Below are positions 18,654-25,696 of a stretch of 64,000 nt of DNA, piece by piece. This stretch comes from Chitinophaga sp. sic0106. Lineage in GTDB: Bacteria; Bacteroidota; Bacteroidia; Chitinophagales; Chitinophagaceae. Both the position numbers and the translations under genes were made by a program. The first letter of the stretch is position 1; every line of letters starts with the position of its first letter. The stretch is taken from contig NZ_JAHUWJ010000018.1 in NCBI RefSeq assembly GCF_019219075.1, positions 81,178 to 145,177 of the forward strand. The letters run 5' to 3'. The notes beneath the pieces were generated by a model, which saw nothing but the letters and a program-made list of their open reading frames with translations, did no database searches and had not been told where the DNA came from.

Positions 18654-19829
18654 ATGAGAATGCGAGAAGAAATATTCACTCAACGGCTTCATGAACTGCA
18701 ACACGAGCAGTCAGTACTTATACAATTAGTAAATGAACCTATACTGCCGGGCAACGGCATCTTCGAACGGTACCGCTTTCCGGTACTAACGGCAGCACAT
18801 ACACCGCTGCACTGGCGTTACGACCTCAACCCGGGCCGCAACCCTTACCTGATGGAGCGCTTTGGTATCAATGCTACCTTCAATGCCGGCGCCATCAAAT
18901 GGAATGATAAATACCTGATGATGGTGCGCGTGGAAGGTGCAGACCGCAAATCTTTCTTCGCCATCGCAGAAAGTGCCGATGGTATACAGCAATGGCAGTT
19001 TCGTGCCGCGCCGGTTCGTATACCCGAAACCGATAGTCCGGATGTAAACATATACGATATACGCCTCACCGCCCATGAAGACGGTTATATCTACGGACTG
19101 TTCTGCACCGAGCGTAAAGACCCTAAGGCCGCTCCGGGGGATATGTCGTCCGCCATAGCGCAATGCGGCATTATACGTACCCGTGATATGGAACAGTGGG
19201 AACGCCTGCCTGACCTGGTTACCAACTCCCCGCAGCAAAGGAACGTAGTGCTGCATCCCGAGTTTGTAAACGGTCAGTATGCCCTTTATACCCGCCCCCA
19301 GGATAATTTTATAGAAGCCGGTTCAGGCGGCGGTATCGCCGTCGGCTATACGAATGATATGACACAGGCAGTGGTGACTACCGAAACCGTGATTGATCCA
19401 CGGCACTACCATACGGTAAGTGAGCTGAAAAACGGCCAGGGTCCTGCCCCTCTGAAAACTGCTGAAGGCTGGCTGCACCTGGCGCACGGTGTACGTAACA
19501 CCGCCGCCGGGTTCCGCTATGTATTATATATGTTCCTTACCGACCTGCACGATATTACCAGGGTAACCCATAAACCTGCCGGTTACTTTATGGCACCGGA
19601 AGGCCTGGAAAGAGTAGGGGATGTATCCAATGTGCTGTTCTCCAACGGTTGGATTGCTGATGAAGATGGCCGCGTATTAATATATTATGCTTCTTCTGAT
19701 ACCCGCATGCATGTAGCCGTGTCGTCCATCGACCGACTGCTGGACTACGTAAAGCACACTGCCCCGGATCAGTTTAGATCCGCCGCCAGTGTAGATACAG
19801 TGATGGGCATTATTGAAGCAAACCGCTAA
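18654..19829 (+). CDS. GH130 family phosphorylase, probable 4-O-beta-D-mannosyl-D-glucose phosphorylase
   Basis: Cytoplasmic enzyme of 391 residues that should split mannosyl-beta-1,4-glucose with phosphate into mannose 1-phosphate and glucose. It contains long stretches close to the Bacteroides mannosylglucose phosphorylases: RYRFPVLTAAHTPLHWRYDL, FGINATFNAGAIKW, MMVRVEGADRKSFFAIAES, then QQRNVVLHPEFVNGQYALYT, GWLHLAHGVRNTAAGFRYVL and DVSNVLFSNGWIADEDGRVL. The length fits subfamily GH130_1. The Asp of the VRVEGADRKSF segment is the presumed proton donor in the family. It starts 6 bases after the symporter stop, so both share a transcript. No mannanase or mannobiose 2-epimerase is in the window; those steps must be encoded elsewhere. 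Confidence 0.92.
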   Translation: MRMREEIFTQRLHELQHEQSVLIQLVNEPILPGNGIFERYRFPVLTAAHTPLHWRYDLNPGRNPYLMERFGINATFNAGAIKWNDKYLMMVRVEGADRKSFFAIAESADGIQQWQFRAAPVRIPETDSPDVNIYDIRLTAHEDGYIYGLFCTERKDPKAAPGDMSSAIAQCGIIRTRDMEQWERLPDLVTNSPQQRNVVLHPEFVNGQYALYTRPQDNFIEAGSGGGIAVGYTNDMTQAVVTTETVIDPRHYHTVSELKNGQGPAPLKTAEGWLHLAHGVRNTAAGFRYVLYMFLTDLHDITRVTHKPAGYFMAPEGLERVGDVSNVLFSNGWIADEDGRVLIYYASSDTRMHVAVSSIDRLLDYVKHTAPDQFRSAASVDTVMGIIEANR

Positions 19830-19864
19830 TCAGGTTTTGGAAAATTGTTTGTCCGGAAGGCCGG

Positions 19865-19874
19865 CATCTCCCTA
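19865..19874 (-). repeat. TAGGGAGATG motif copy
   Basis: CATCTCCCTA on the plus strand, 35 bases after the GH130 stop and upstream of a twin-hairpin element. Confidence 0.6.
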
Positions 19875-19908
19875 AATTAATGTCCGACATCCGGTGCCTT
19901 TTTCCTGG

Positions 19909-19985
19909 ATCGCCTGGGGACTGGGGCGAAGGCCCCAGCCCTCCAGGCGATTCTTTCATCACCGAAGGTGATGGAAGAATCGCCT
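19909..19985. repeat. Twin-hairpin element with shared arm (copy 3)
   Basis: Hairpin one pairs ATCGCCTGG (19909-19917) with CCAGGCGAT (19943-19951) and has an inner CTGGGGC/GCCCCAG stem. Hairpin two is a 19-bp stem, 19945-19963 with 19967-19985, one wobble, closed by a C-GAA-G triloop. AGGCGAT (19945-19951) is used by both. Sits between the GH130 gene and the sensor kinase gene. Confidence 0.75.
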
Positions 19986-20025
19986 TTACCTAAAACAAAA
20001 CCACTTTTTTGGTAACTTGCTGCTG

Positions 20026-21978
20026 ATGTCAATCAAATCAGTATGTAGCTACCTGCTCCTCTTTCTGTTAGGAGCTATGCCCCGTGTATTTGCACAGGAC
20101 TCCATTACCACCTTCCGCCTGCTGGACTCCGTGCGCCAGCTGCGGCCGGATACTTCCACCGTGCGGGTAATGCTTGATCAGGGACGCAATACTGCCCGCT
20201 ATTTCGACGCCACCAAAACTGAAAATGCCTTTATCCTCGGTGCCATCGCGCTGAGCCAGCAACTCAAATACCCCAGAGGCCTGGCCCTGGCCTATAATGA
20301 ACTGGGTACCAGTAAAAGAAATAAATCCCAGTACATCCTCGCGGAAGACTACCATGAGCGGGCGGTCAAGTACGCCCGGGAAGCAAAAGATTCCCTGTTG
20401 CTATGCCAGTCGCTCAACAATGCCGGGGTGGACTGCCGCCGCCAGGATAAGCTGCAAAAGGCTTTCGACTTTCACTACGCTGCCTTGCAGATAGCCGAAG
20501 AGATTAAGAATGTGAAAAACATTTGTGTAGCTACCAACAGTATCGGTAACATCCAGCTCACGGAAAAGAAGTACGACGAAGCCATAGAACGCTTCCAGCA
20601 TGCCCTGAAGCTGGAAGAAGAAAGTCATAACCCGCTGGGAATGGCCATCAACCTGGGTAACCTGGGCTATTCCTATCAGGGGCAGGGCAAGCTGGATATC
20701 GCCATTCAATACTATAAAAGCTCCCTGGCCATCAATGAAAAGCTGAAAAATGTAACCGGAATGGTGATCTGTTACAACTGCCTGGGCTCTGCTTACCAGG
20801 AAAAAAAGGAATATGCCCTGGCCATGGAATATCTGCAGAAGGCCCTTCGCGCCAATGATCAGGTGGATGACAAGGTCCATATCGCAGAAAGTTACATGAA
20901 CATTGGTAAGCTGCTGAGCGTACAGGGCAAGCACGAAGAGGCATATCATTTCTTTCAGCAGGCCATAGGGTTAAGTGCTTATTGGGGTTTTAAGTCCATC
21001 CTGATGGATACGTATAAAGCCATGGCAGAGGATTATAAAAGCAGCGGCGACTTCCGTAAATCCCTCGAGGCGGCCGATAAATCATTGCTGTATAAGGATA
21101 GTATTCTGGATGAGAAGTCGGCTATGGCGCTTAACCAGATGCAAACCATCTATGATGTGGACCTGAAGGATAACCAGATCCGCAACCTGGAGCACGACAA
21201 AATCATGGCTCAGATGCGGACTAAACGCAATGTGCTGCTGATATTTTCGCTGATCGCTTTCTTGGTGATGATGGCAGTGGGCGGTTTTTTTTACATCCGT
21301 CACCGCAACCTGGAGGAGAATAAACAAACTTTACAACTGGAGCTGAGGTCGCTCCGCTCGCAGATGAATCCACATTTCATCTTTAATTCCCTGAGTTCCA
21401 TTCATCGTTATATATGGAGTAATAATCAGGAAGAAGCCAGTGACTATCTGACCAAGTTCTCGAAACTGATGAGGCTGATCCTGGATAATACACAGCATAC
21501 CTTTGTTCCCCTTAATAAGGAGCTGGAATCATTGCAGTTATACCTGGACCTTGAATCATTGAGATGTAATGGTATCTTTGATTACCACATCGTGGTGGCA
21601 GATGATATCAATGATGATGAGGTACTGATTCCCCCGATGATATTGCAACCTTATGTGGAAAATGCCATCTGGCATGGACTGGTACATAAGCTGGCGGAAA
21701 AGGGGATGCTGGAAATTAATATCCGCCTGAGCGGGCGTAGTCTGGTATGTACAATTGAAGATAATGGTATTGGCCGCAAAAAAGCCATGGAAATAAAAGA
21801 GCGAAAAGGCAAAGCACATAATTCTGTCGGGATGAAAGTGACCCAGGGACGCATTGATCTGATACGTAAGATCAATAATAAAGATGCCAGCGTAGAGATT
21901 ACCGACCTGGTAAATGCCGCCGGTGAGCCTACAGGCACCCGTGTTACCATTGTATTACCTGCGGAGTTTATTTTCTGA
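20026..21978 (+). CDS. TPR-containing sensor histidine kinase, LytS-type (His_kinase family)
   Basis: Sensor kinase of 650 residues. The ATG at 20026 is chosen over an in-frame TTG at 20017. Signal peptide (SYLLLFLLGAMPRVFAQD), then an extracytoplasmic array of TPR repeats (for example AINLGNLGYSYQGQGKLDIA), one membrane helix (VLLIFSLIAFLVMMAVGGFF), a short coiled coil, and the histidine kinase core. The phospho-acceptor motif is QMNPHFIFNSLSSIH with His near residue 450. The N box is ILQPYVENAIWHGL and the G box DNGIGRKKA. This is the unorthodox kinase class that pairs with LytTR regulators, and one follows after 20 bases. The signal sensed is unknown; the TPR domain suggests a protein or peptide ligand. 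Confidence 0.92.
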   Translation: MSIKSVCSYLLLFLLGAMPRVFAQDSITTFRLLDSVRQLRPDTSTVRVMLDQGRNTARYFDATKTENAFILGAIALSQQLKYPRGLALAYNELGTSKRNKSQYILAEDYHERAVKYAREAKDSLLLCQSLNNAGVDCRRQDKLQKAFDFHYAALQIAEEIKNVKNICVATNSIGNIQLTEKKYDEAIERFQHALKLEEESHNPLGMAINLGNLGYSYQGQGKLDIAIQYYKSSLAINEKLKNVTGMVICYNCLGSAYQEKKEYALAMEYLQKALRANDQVDDKVHIAESYMNIGKLLSVQGKHEEAYHFFQQAIGLSAYWGFKSILMDTYKAMAEDYKSSGDFRKSLEAADKSLLYKDSILDEKSAMALNQMQTIYDVDLKDNQIRNLEHDKIMAQMRTKRNVLLIFSLIAFLVMMAVGGFFYIRHRNLEENKQTLQLELRSLRSQMNPHFIFNSLSSIHRYIWSNNQEEASDYLTKFSKLMRLILDNTQHTFVPLNKELESLQLYLDLESLRCNGIFDYHIVVADDINDDEVLIPPMILQPYVENAIWHGLVHKLAEKGMLEINIRLSGRSLVCTIEDNGIGRKKAMEIKERKGKAHNSVGMKVTQGRIDLIRKINNKDASVEITDLVNAAGEPTGTRVTIVLPAEFIF

Positions 21979-21998
21979 ACCACCTAAAACCTACATAA

Positions 21999-22763
21999 AT
22001 GAGTGAGATAAAAGCCATTATCGTAGATGATGAGCAACATTGTATTGAGGCGCTGCAAACGATGTTATTAAAAAAATGCCCCGGTGTAAATGTGATAGGC
22101 GCTGCTCAAAGTGTAAAGGAGGCCCGTGAAATTATTGATGAGTTGCAGCCCGACCTGGTATTCCTGGACGTGGAGATGCCACACCATAACGGATTTGAGC
22201 TGCTGCGCCAGTACGAGCGTGTAACCTTCGACGTTATTTTTACCACCGCCTACGAGCAGTATGCCCTCAAGGCAATTAAGTTTAATGCCCTCGACTATCT
22301 GCTGAAACCCTTTAGTGTGAAGGAGCTACAGGATGCACTGGATAAGTTCCGGGAAAAGCAGCTCAATAAAAGCAAGGACCCTGGCTCTTCTCCGCTGGAA
22401 GTGTTTTTGCAGAATATGAAAACCTTACAGCAAACACATAAGAAAATTGCACTGCCTACTATCAACGGTCTCGTGTTTATGCCTGTTCAGAATATAGTGA
22501 GATGTGAATCCACCGGTAACTACACCAAGATCTTTTTTACCGATAAAAAGAACCTGATGGTTTCCCGGCCGCTGAAGGAGTTCGAGGAACTGCTGACGGA
22601 CGTGGACTTTTTCAGGGTCCACAACTCACATCTTATTAACCTGCAGCAGATGCAGTCTTATATCCAGGGAGAAGGTGGTTTTGCGCTGATGAGCGATGGT
22701 ACGCAGGTGGAAGTGTCAAGAAGACGCAAAGCTGAATTCCTTAAAAAGGCGATGCAGTTCTAG
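21999..22763 (+). CDS. LytTR-family response regulator
   Basis: Regulator of 254 residues. The receiver domain (KAIIVDDEQHCIEAL) carries the phospho-acceptor Asp57 in LVFLDVEMPHHNGFE and a Lys in DYLLKPFSVKEL. The C-terminal LytTR DNA-binding domain (from about residue 145) has VRCESTGNYTKIFF and VDFFRVHNSHLINLQQM. It is translated from the same message as the preceding sensor kinase. Targets are not evident; LytTR regulators often bind direct repeats near their own or distant promoters, but no such repeats were found upstream of the kinase. Confidence 0.93.
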   Translation: MSEIKAIIVDDEQHCIEALQTMLLKKCPGVNVIGAAQSVKEAREIIDELQPDLVFLDVEMPHHNGFELLRQYERVTFDVIFTTAYEQYALKAIKFNALDYLLKPFSVKELQDALDKFREKQLNKSKDPGSSPLEVFLQNMKTLQQTHKKIALPTINGLVFMPVQNIVRCESTGNYTKIFFTDKKNLMVSRPLKEFEELLTDVDFFRVHNSHLINLQQMQSYIQGEGGFALMSDGTQVEVSRRRKAEFLKKAMQF

Positions 22764-22858
22764 CATTAGAACCTAAGTATCAATCTGAAAAGCGGATTCC
22801 AGATTTATACGTTTTTATACCACTTATAGTAAAATTGCTACCGGATAAGAATTGGATG

Positions 22859-22889
22859 TTGTAGGAGTTTTAGCTAAAGTTTAGCTTTG
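22859..22889 (+). promoter_or_regulatory. Consensus promoter with no gene downstream
   Basis: TTG at 22859-22861, 20-base spacer, TAGCTTTG at 22882-22889. It points toward the 3' end of the convergent ispH gene, with a terminator 72 bases on. Confidence 0.55.
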
Positions 22890-22895
22890 TATTAC

Positions 22896-22988
22896 GATTT
22901 CAATATTACTCTTATATAAAGATTTTATTCTCTGCATTACTAGCGTGATTAGCCCCAAAGAAAAAAGACACCGGAAGGTGTCTTTTTT
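22896..22988 (+). ncRNA. Putative small RNA of about 90 bases
   Basis: A promoter of good Bacteroidota form (22859-22889) is followed by about 65 bases without a plausible ORF and then a strong 12-bp terminator hairpin (22961-22988). The unit is self-contained between the LytTR gene and the convergent ispH gene. It matches no RNA family known to me. The terminator may equally serve the two flanking genes, so the RNA itself is inferred. Confidence 0.4.
22961..22988 (+). terminator. Bidirectional intrinsic terminator
   Basis: AAAAAAGACACC, GGAA loop, GGTGTCTTTTTT: a perfect 12-bp stem with A and T runs usable from both sides, between convergent genes. Confidence 0.9.
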
Positions 22989-23032
22989 GCTTTATCTACT
23001 TTCTAATAAAATCTTTACAAATTATTTCTAGA

Positions 23033-24250
23033 TTAAATATATAGTTCGTCCGCCATATGTTCCAAATTGTAGAAGGAGAGAAATCGACGTATTACACCTT
23101 CTACTAATGCATCAGGGCAGGAAGCGCCGCTTGTCAGCAAAATAGTCACCTGATCTTTTGCCGGCAAAAAGGTATTACTGTGTAATTCCTGTTTATGGTG
23201 AAAATCGTAGTGATGAATGGAGCTGGCTGATTCCAGTTGTGCCGGATCAGATACAAAGTAGGTAGGCAGTTTCTCTTCGCAGAGTTCTACCAGGTGGGAG
23301 GTATTGGAGCTGTTGTAGCCGCCAACAACCACGGCCAGGTCGGCCGGTTCCTGCAGCATGCCGGTTACGGCTGTTTGGTTGTCATTGGTGGCGTAGCAGA
23401 GGGTATCGCGGGTATCGGCAAAGCGCTCCCCGATGGTTTCTTCTGTGAGGCCGTATTTTTCCACCATTACATTTTTGATATAGTCGGCAATGGCCTGCGT
23501 TTCGGTGGCCAGCATGGTAGTTTGGTTCACCACACCTACCCGTTGGAGGTCGCGCGTTACATCAAAGCCGGTAGAAAACTGACCGGCAAAGGTGGCTGCA
23601 AATTCAGCAGCGGGGCGTTGGCCGGTGATGTACTCTCCCAATATAATCGCTTCATTCATGTCTTTAACCACAATGGTAGCGGTATTGGACTGACTATGAC
23701 TGAAGGTAGCCCTGGTTTCCTCGTGTTTAGGCTTGCCGTGTACGATTACCGTATAGTTTTTTTCACCGATCTGCTCGGCCTTATTCCATACCCTTTCCAC
23801 AAATGGGCAGGTAGTATTGTATTTCAGCGGTTCGATGCCCAGGCTTTCGAGGTGTTTTTCGATTTCCAGGGTGGTGCCGAAGGCGGGAACGATCACGATA
23901 TCATCCGGCTGCAGTTCTTCCCAGGGTACGAGCTGTTTGCCGCTGGTATCCATGAGGAAACGAACGCCTCTGCTGAGCAGGTCGTTGTTGACATGCGGGT
24001 TGTGAATCATTTCGCTGAGGAGGAAGATGCGCTTGTCCGGATTTTCGTCTACTGTTCTGAAGGCGATTTCGATGGCGTTTTCCACGCCATAGCAAAAGCC
24101 GAAGTGGCGGGCCAGGAGTATTTTAAGCGGGCCGAAATCCAGGACGGTAGGGGTAAAATCTTTTTTCATGCGGTCCTGCTGCTTACGTTTATTCTTGATA
24201 GCCGTAATCAGCGGGCTGCGATATATAACCGGAACGTTGAATGTTTTCAT
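23033..24250 (-). CDS. ispH: 4-hydroxy-3-methylbut-2-enyl diphosphate reductase
   Basis: Last enzyme of the MEP isoprenoid pathway: an iron-sulfur protein that converts HMBPP to IPP and DMAPP. The 405-residue protein has the three cluster Cys in HFGFCYGVENA (C53), NTTCPFVERVW and TSGASCPDALVEGV. It also has a His in SEMIHNPHVN and the pair NQTTMLATETQ. It is longer than the roughly 315-residue enterobacterial enzyme. The extra N-terminal stretch (about 40 residues before the cluster domain) and internal insertions are consistent with the long form of Bacteroidota. The start at 24250 gives MKTFNVPVIYRSPL; an internal Met 28 residues in is an alternative. It is transcribed left, convergent with the LytTR gene. 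Confidence 0.93.
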   Translation of the reverse strand: MKTFNVPVIYRSPLITAIKNKRKQQDRMKKDFTPTVLDFGPLKILLARHFGFCYGVENAIEIAFRTVDENPDKRIFLLSEMIHNPHVNNDLLSRGVRFLMDTSGKQLVPWEELQPDDIVIVPAFGTTLEIEKHLESLGIEPLKYNTTCPFVERVWNKAEQIGEKNYTVIVHGKPKHEETRATFSHSQSNTATIVVKDMNEAIILGEYITGQRPAAEFAATFAGQFSTGFDVTRDLQRVGVVNQTTMLATETQAIADYIKNVMVEKYGLTEETIGERFADTRDTLCYATNDNQTAVTGMLQEPADLAVVVGGYNSSNTSHLVELCEEKLPTYFVSDPAQLESASSIHHYDFHHKQELHSNTFLPAKDQVTILLTSGASCPDALVEGVIRRFLSFYNLEHMADELYI

Positions 24251-24344
24251 GCGTATTGTTAAGCCAATAATGTTGGCAAAGTTTGGTAAATTTTTTGACT
24301 AAGTTACGCAAATCACCTGAGAAGCCATGGTAGCAGCATCCCGC

Positions 24345-24383
24345 CTGATATTGACAACTTATTGTCAAGGCTGGCAATATCAG
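24345..24383. repeat. Nested inverted repeat upstream of ispH
   Basis: Outer arms CTGATATTG (24345-24353) and CAATATCAG (24375-24383); overlapping inner arms TTGACAA (24351-24357) and TTGTCAA (24362-24368). Lies about 95 bases before the ispH start and could be an operator or a leader hairpin. Confidence 0.5.
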
Positions 24384-24460
24384 AGAATTTGATAAATCAA
24401 CAAATTTTGCCAGATTTTCCTGGCCAAATTTCATATCAGGCAGTGTGGGCTTAGGTTAAC

Positions 24461-25336
24461 TTATTTTTCCTTGCTCATTTTTTCCAGCCAGGCTTTTTCT
24501 TCTGCGCTCAGGCTGTTATATCCTTTTTCATTGATTTTATCCAGCAATTGATCGAGGCGGCTTTGTGGATTTTCGTCTGCTTTTTTTACCACTTTCAGCG
24601 GGGATTTCTTGGGTTTGAACTTTTTTACCACTGGTTTTACGCTGCTGCGCTGGGCGGGTGAAAAGAGCCATATCAGTGGCCTTGCGAGGTCGGTGCCGTT
24701 TTGCAGCAGTTTAATATAGGCGAAGCCGAGGGCTGCGCCGCCGAGGTGCGACATCACGCCGCCGAAGTTACCATCAAACATAGTGATCACGCCGATGATT
24801 ACCAGCGCCAGGGCCAGCCATTTCAGTTTAATGGCACCTATAAACATCAGTCCTATTTCGTAGTTTGGGACCTGGGTGGCCGCTGCTACCAGCAGGCACA
24901 TCACGGAGGCGGAAGCACCGATCATGAGGGCATCCGGGGCAGGCACAAAAAGGAAGTAGGAACCCATATAAATCAACCCTCCGGCGATACCTCCCAGCAG
25001 GTACACGGGCAATACCCGCTGATTCCCTAACATCTCCCTGAAAATATTACCAAACCAGAAGAGGTTCAGCATGTTAAAGAGAATATGCAGGATACCTACA
25101 TGTGCAAACATGTAAGTGAATAACCCCCAGGGTTTAGTGATAAATATCGAAGGGCTTGCATGCAGGGCTACCTGATTGTATACCAGCTCATAAATTCCGG
25201 TGTTGGAAATAATATCTACCAGGCGTAATATATTCATAGCCAGGAATACGATAATATTCCAGAATAACAGATGGTTAACTGTGTTCCCTTGCCTAAGCCA
25301 ATAGCGAATATCCGATTGAAAAGAGGTCCCGTTCAT
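24461..25336 (-). CDS. Rhomboid-family intramembrane serine protease
   Basis: Polytopic membrane protease of 291 residues with about six hydrophobic segments. The catalytic Ser lies in MIGASASVMCLLVAAA (GxS motif) and the catalytic His in MSHLGGAALGFAYIK; the loop WGLFTYMFAHVGILHILFNM matches the rhomboid HxxxxHxxxN region. The C-terminal soluble tail (LDQLLDKINEKGYNSLSAEE) is the short helical motif often found on Bacteroidota rhomboids. Substrates are unknown. It lies upstream of ispH with 210 bases between them. Confidence 0.93.
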   Translation of the reverse strand: MNGTSFQSDIRYWLRQGNTVNHLLFWNIIVFLAMNILRLVDIISNTGIYELVYNQVALHASPSIFITKPWGLFTYMFAHVGILHILFNMLNLFWFGNIFREMLGNQRVLPVYLLGGIAGGLIYMGSYFLFVPAPDALMIGASASVMCLLVAAATQVPNYEIGLMFIGAIKLKWLALALVIIGVITMFDGNFGGVMSHLGGAALGFAYIKLLQNGTDLARPLIWLFSPAQRSSVKPVVKKFKPKKSPLKVVKKADENPQSRLDQLLDKINEKGYNSLSAEEKAWLEKMSKEK

Positions 25337-25635
25337 ATCTACAAATTAATATAAAAATCCGGGAATTTTGGTTGCACTGCAATAAAAATGCCGCGGCTGT
25401 AAAGACAAATATTTTGTTCTGTTCTTATTCGAATTAAAACAAATATCTGCTACGATAGTTCTTATTGGACCAGTCTTTTTTTCTCCGGGAATGGCTGCTT
25501 TATTTTGTCGGCGGGCAGGGCGCAGTCTAACCCTCCCCGCTGGTTTCCAGCTGTGCCACAGGCGGAGACGAAACCCGGTCTGATGCCCGGTTTGATAAAT
25601 TGCTGTTAATACCGGGAAAACCGCCCAAAATTCCG

Positions 25636-25643
25636 TATTTTTG
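25636..25643 (+). promoter_or_regulatory. rpsA promoter -7 element
   Basis: TATTTTTG matches TAnnTTTG, 54 bases before the rpsA ATG. No TTG was found at 17-23 bases upstream. Confidence 0.45.
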
Positions 25644-25664
25644 CAGTCCCAATTAAAAAGGGGG

Positions 25665-25679
25665 CCCGGGTATTCCGGG
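25665..25679 (+). promoter_or_regulatory. Hairpin in the rpsA leader
   Basis: CCCGG, GTATT loop, CCGGG, ending 17 bases before the start codon. Position would suit translational self-control of S1, which is known in other bacteria; here it is inference only. Confidence 0.35.
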
Positions 25680-25696
25680 TCAAAACACAAATTTTT

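Larger units (their letters stand above)
25337..25696. other. Divergent intergenic region, rhomboid gene and rpsA
   Basis: A 360-base region. The plus-strand -7 element for rpsA is at 25636-25643 and a small hairpin sits before its start codon (25665-25679). The middle part (about 25500-25570) is GC-richer but shows no ORF or repeat that can be supported. Confidence 0.5.

Noticed and set aside
23237..24262. 341-codon open frame on the plus strand
   Set aside because: Fully antisense to ispH, whose cluster cysteines and motifs are clear. No domain or signal is visible in the plus-strand frame.
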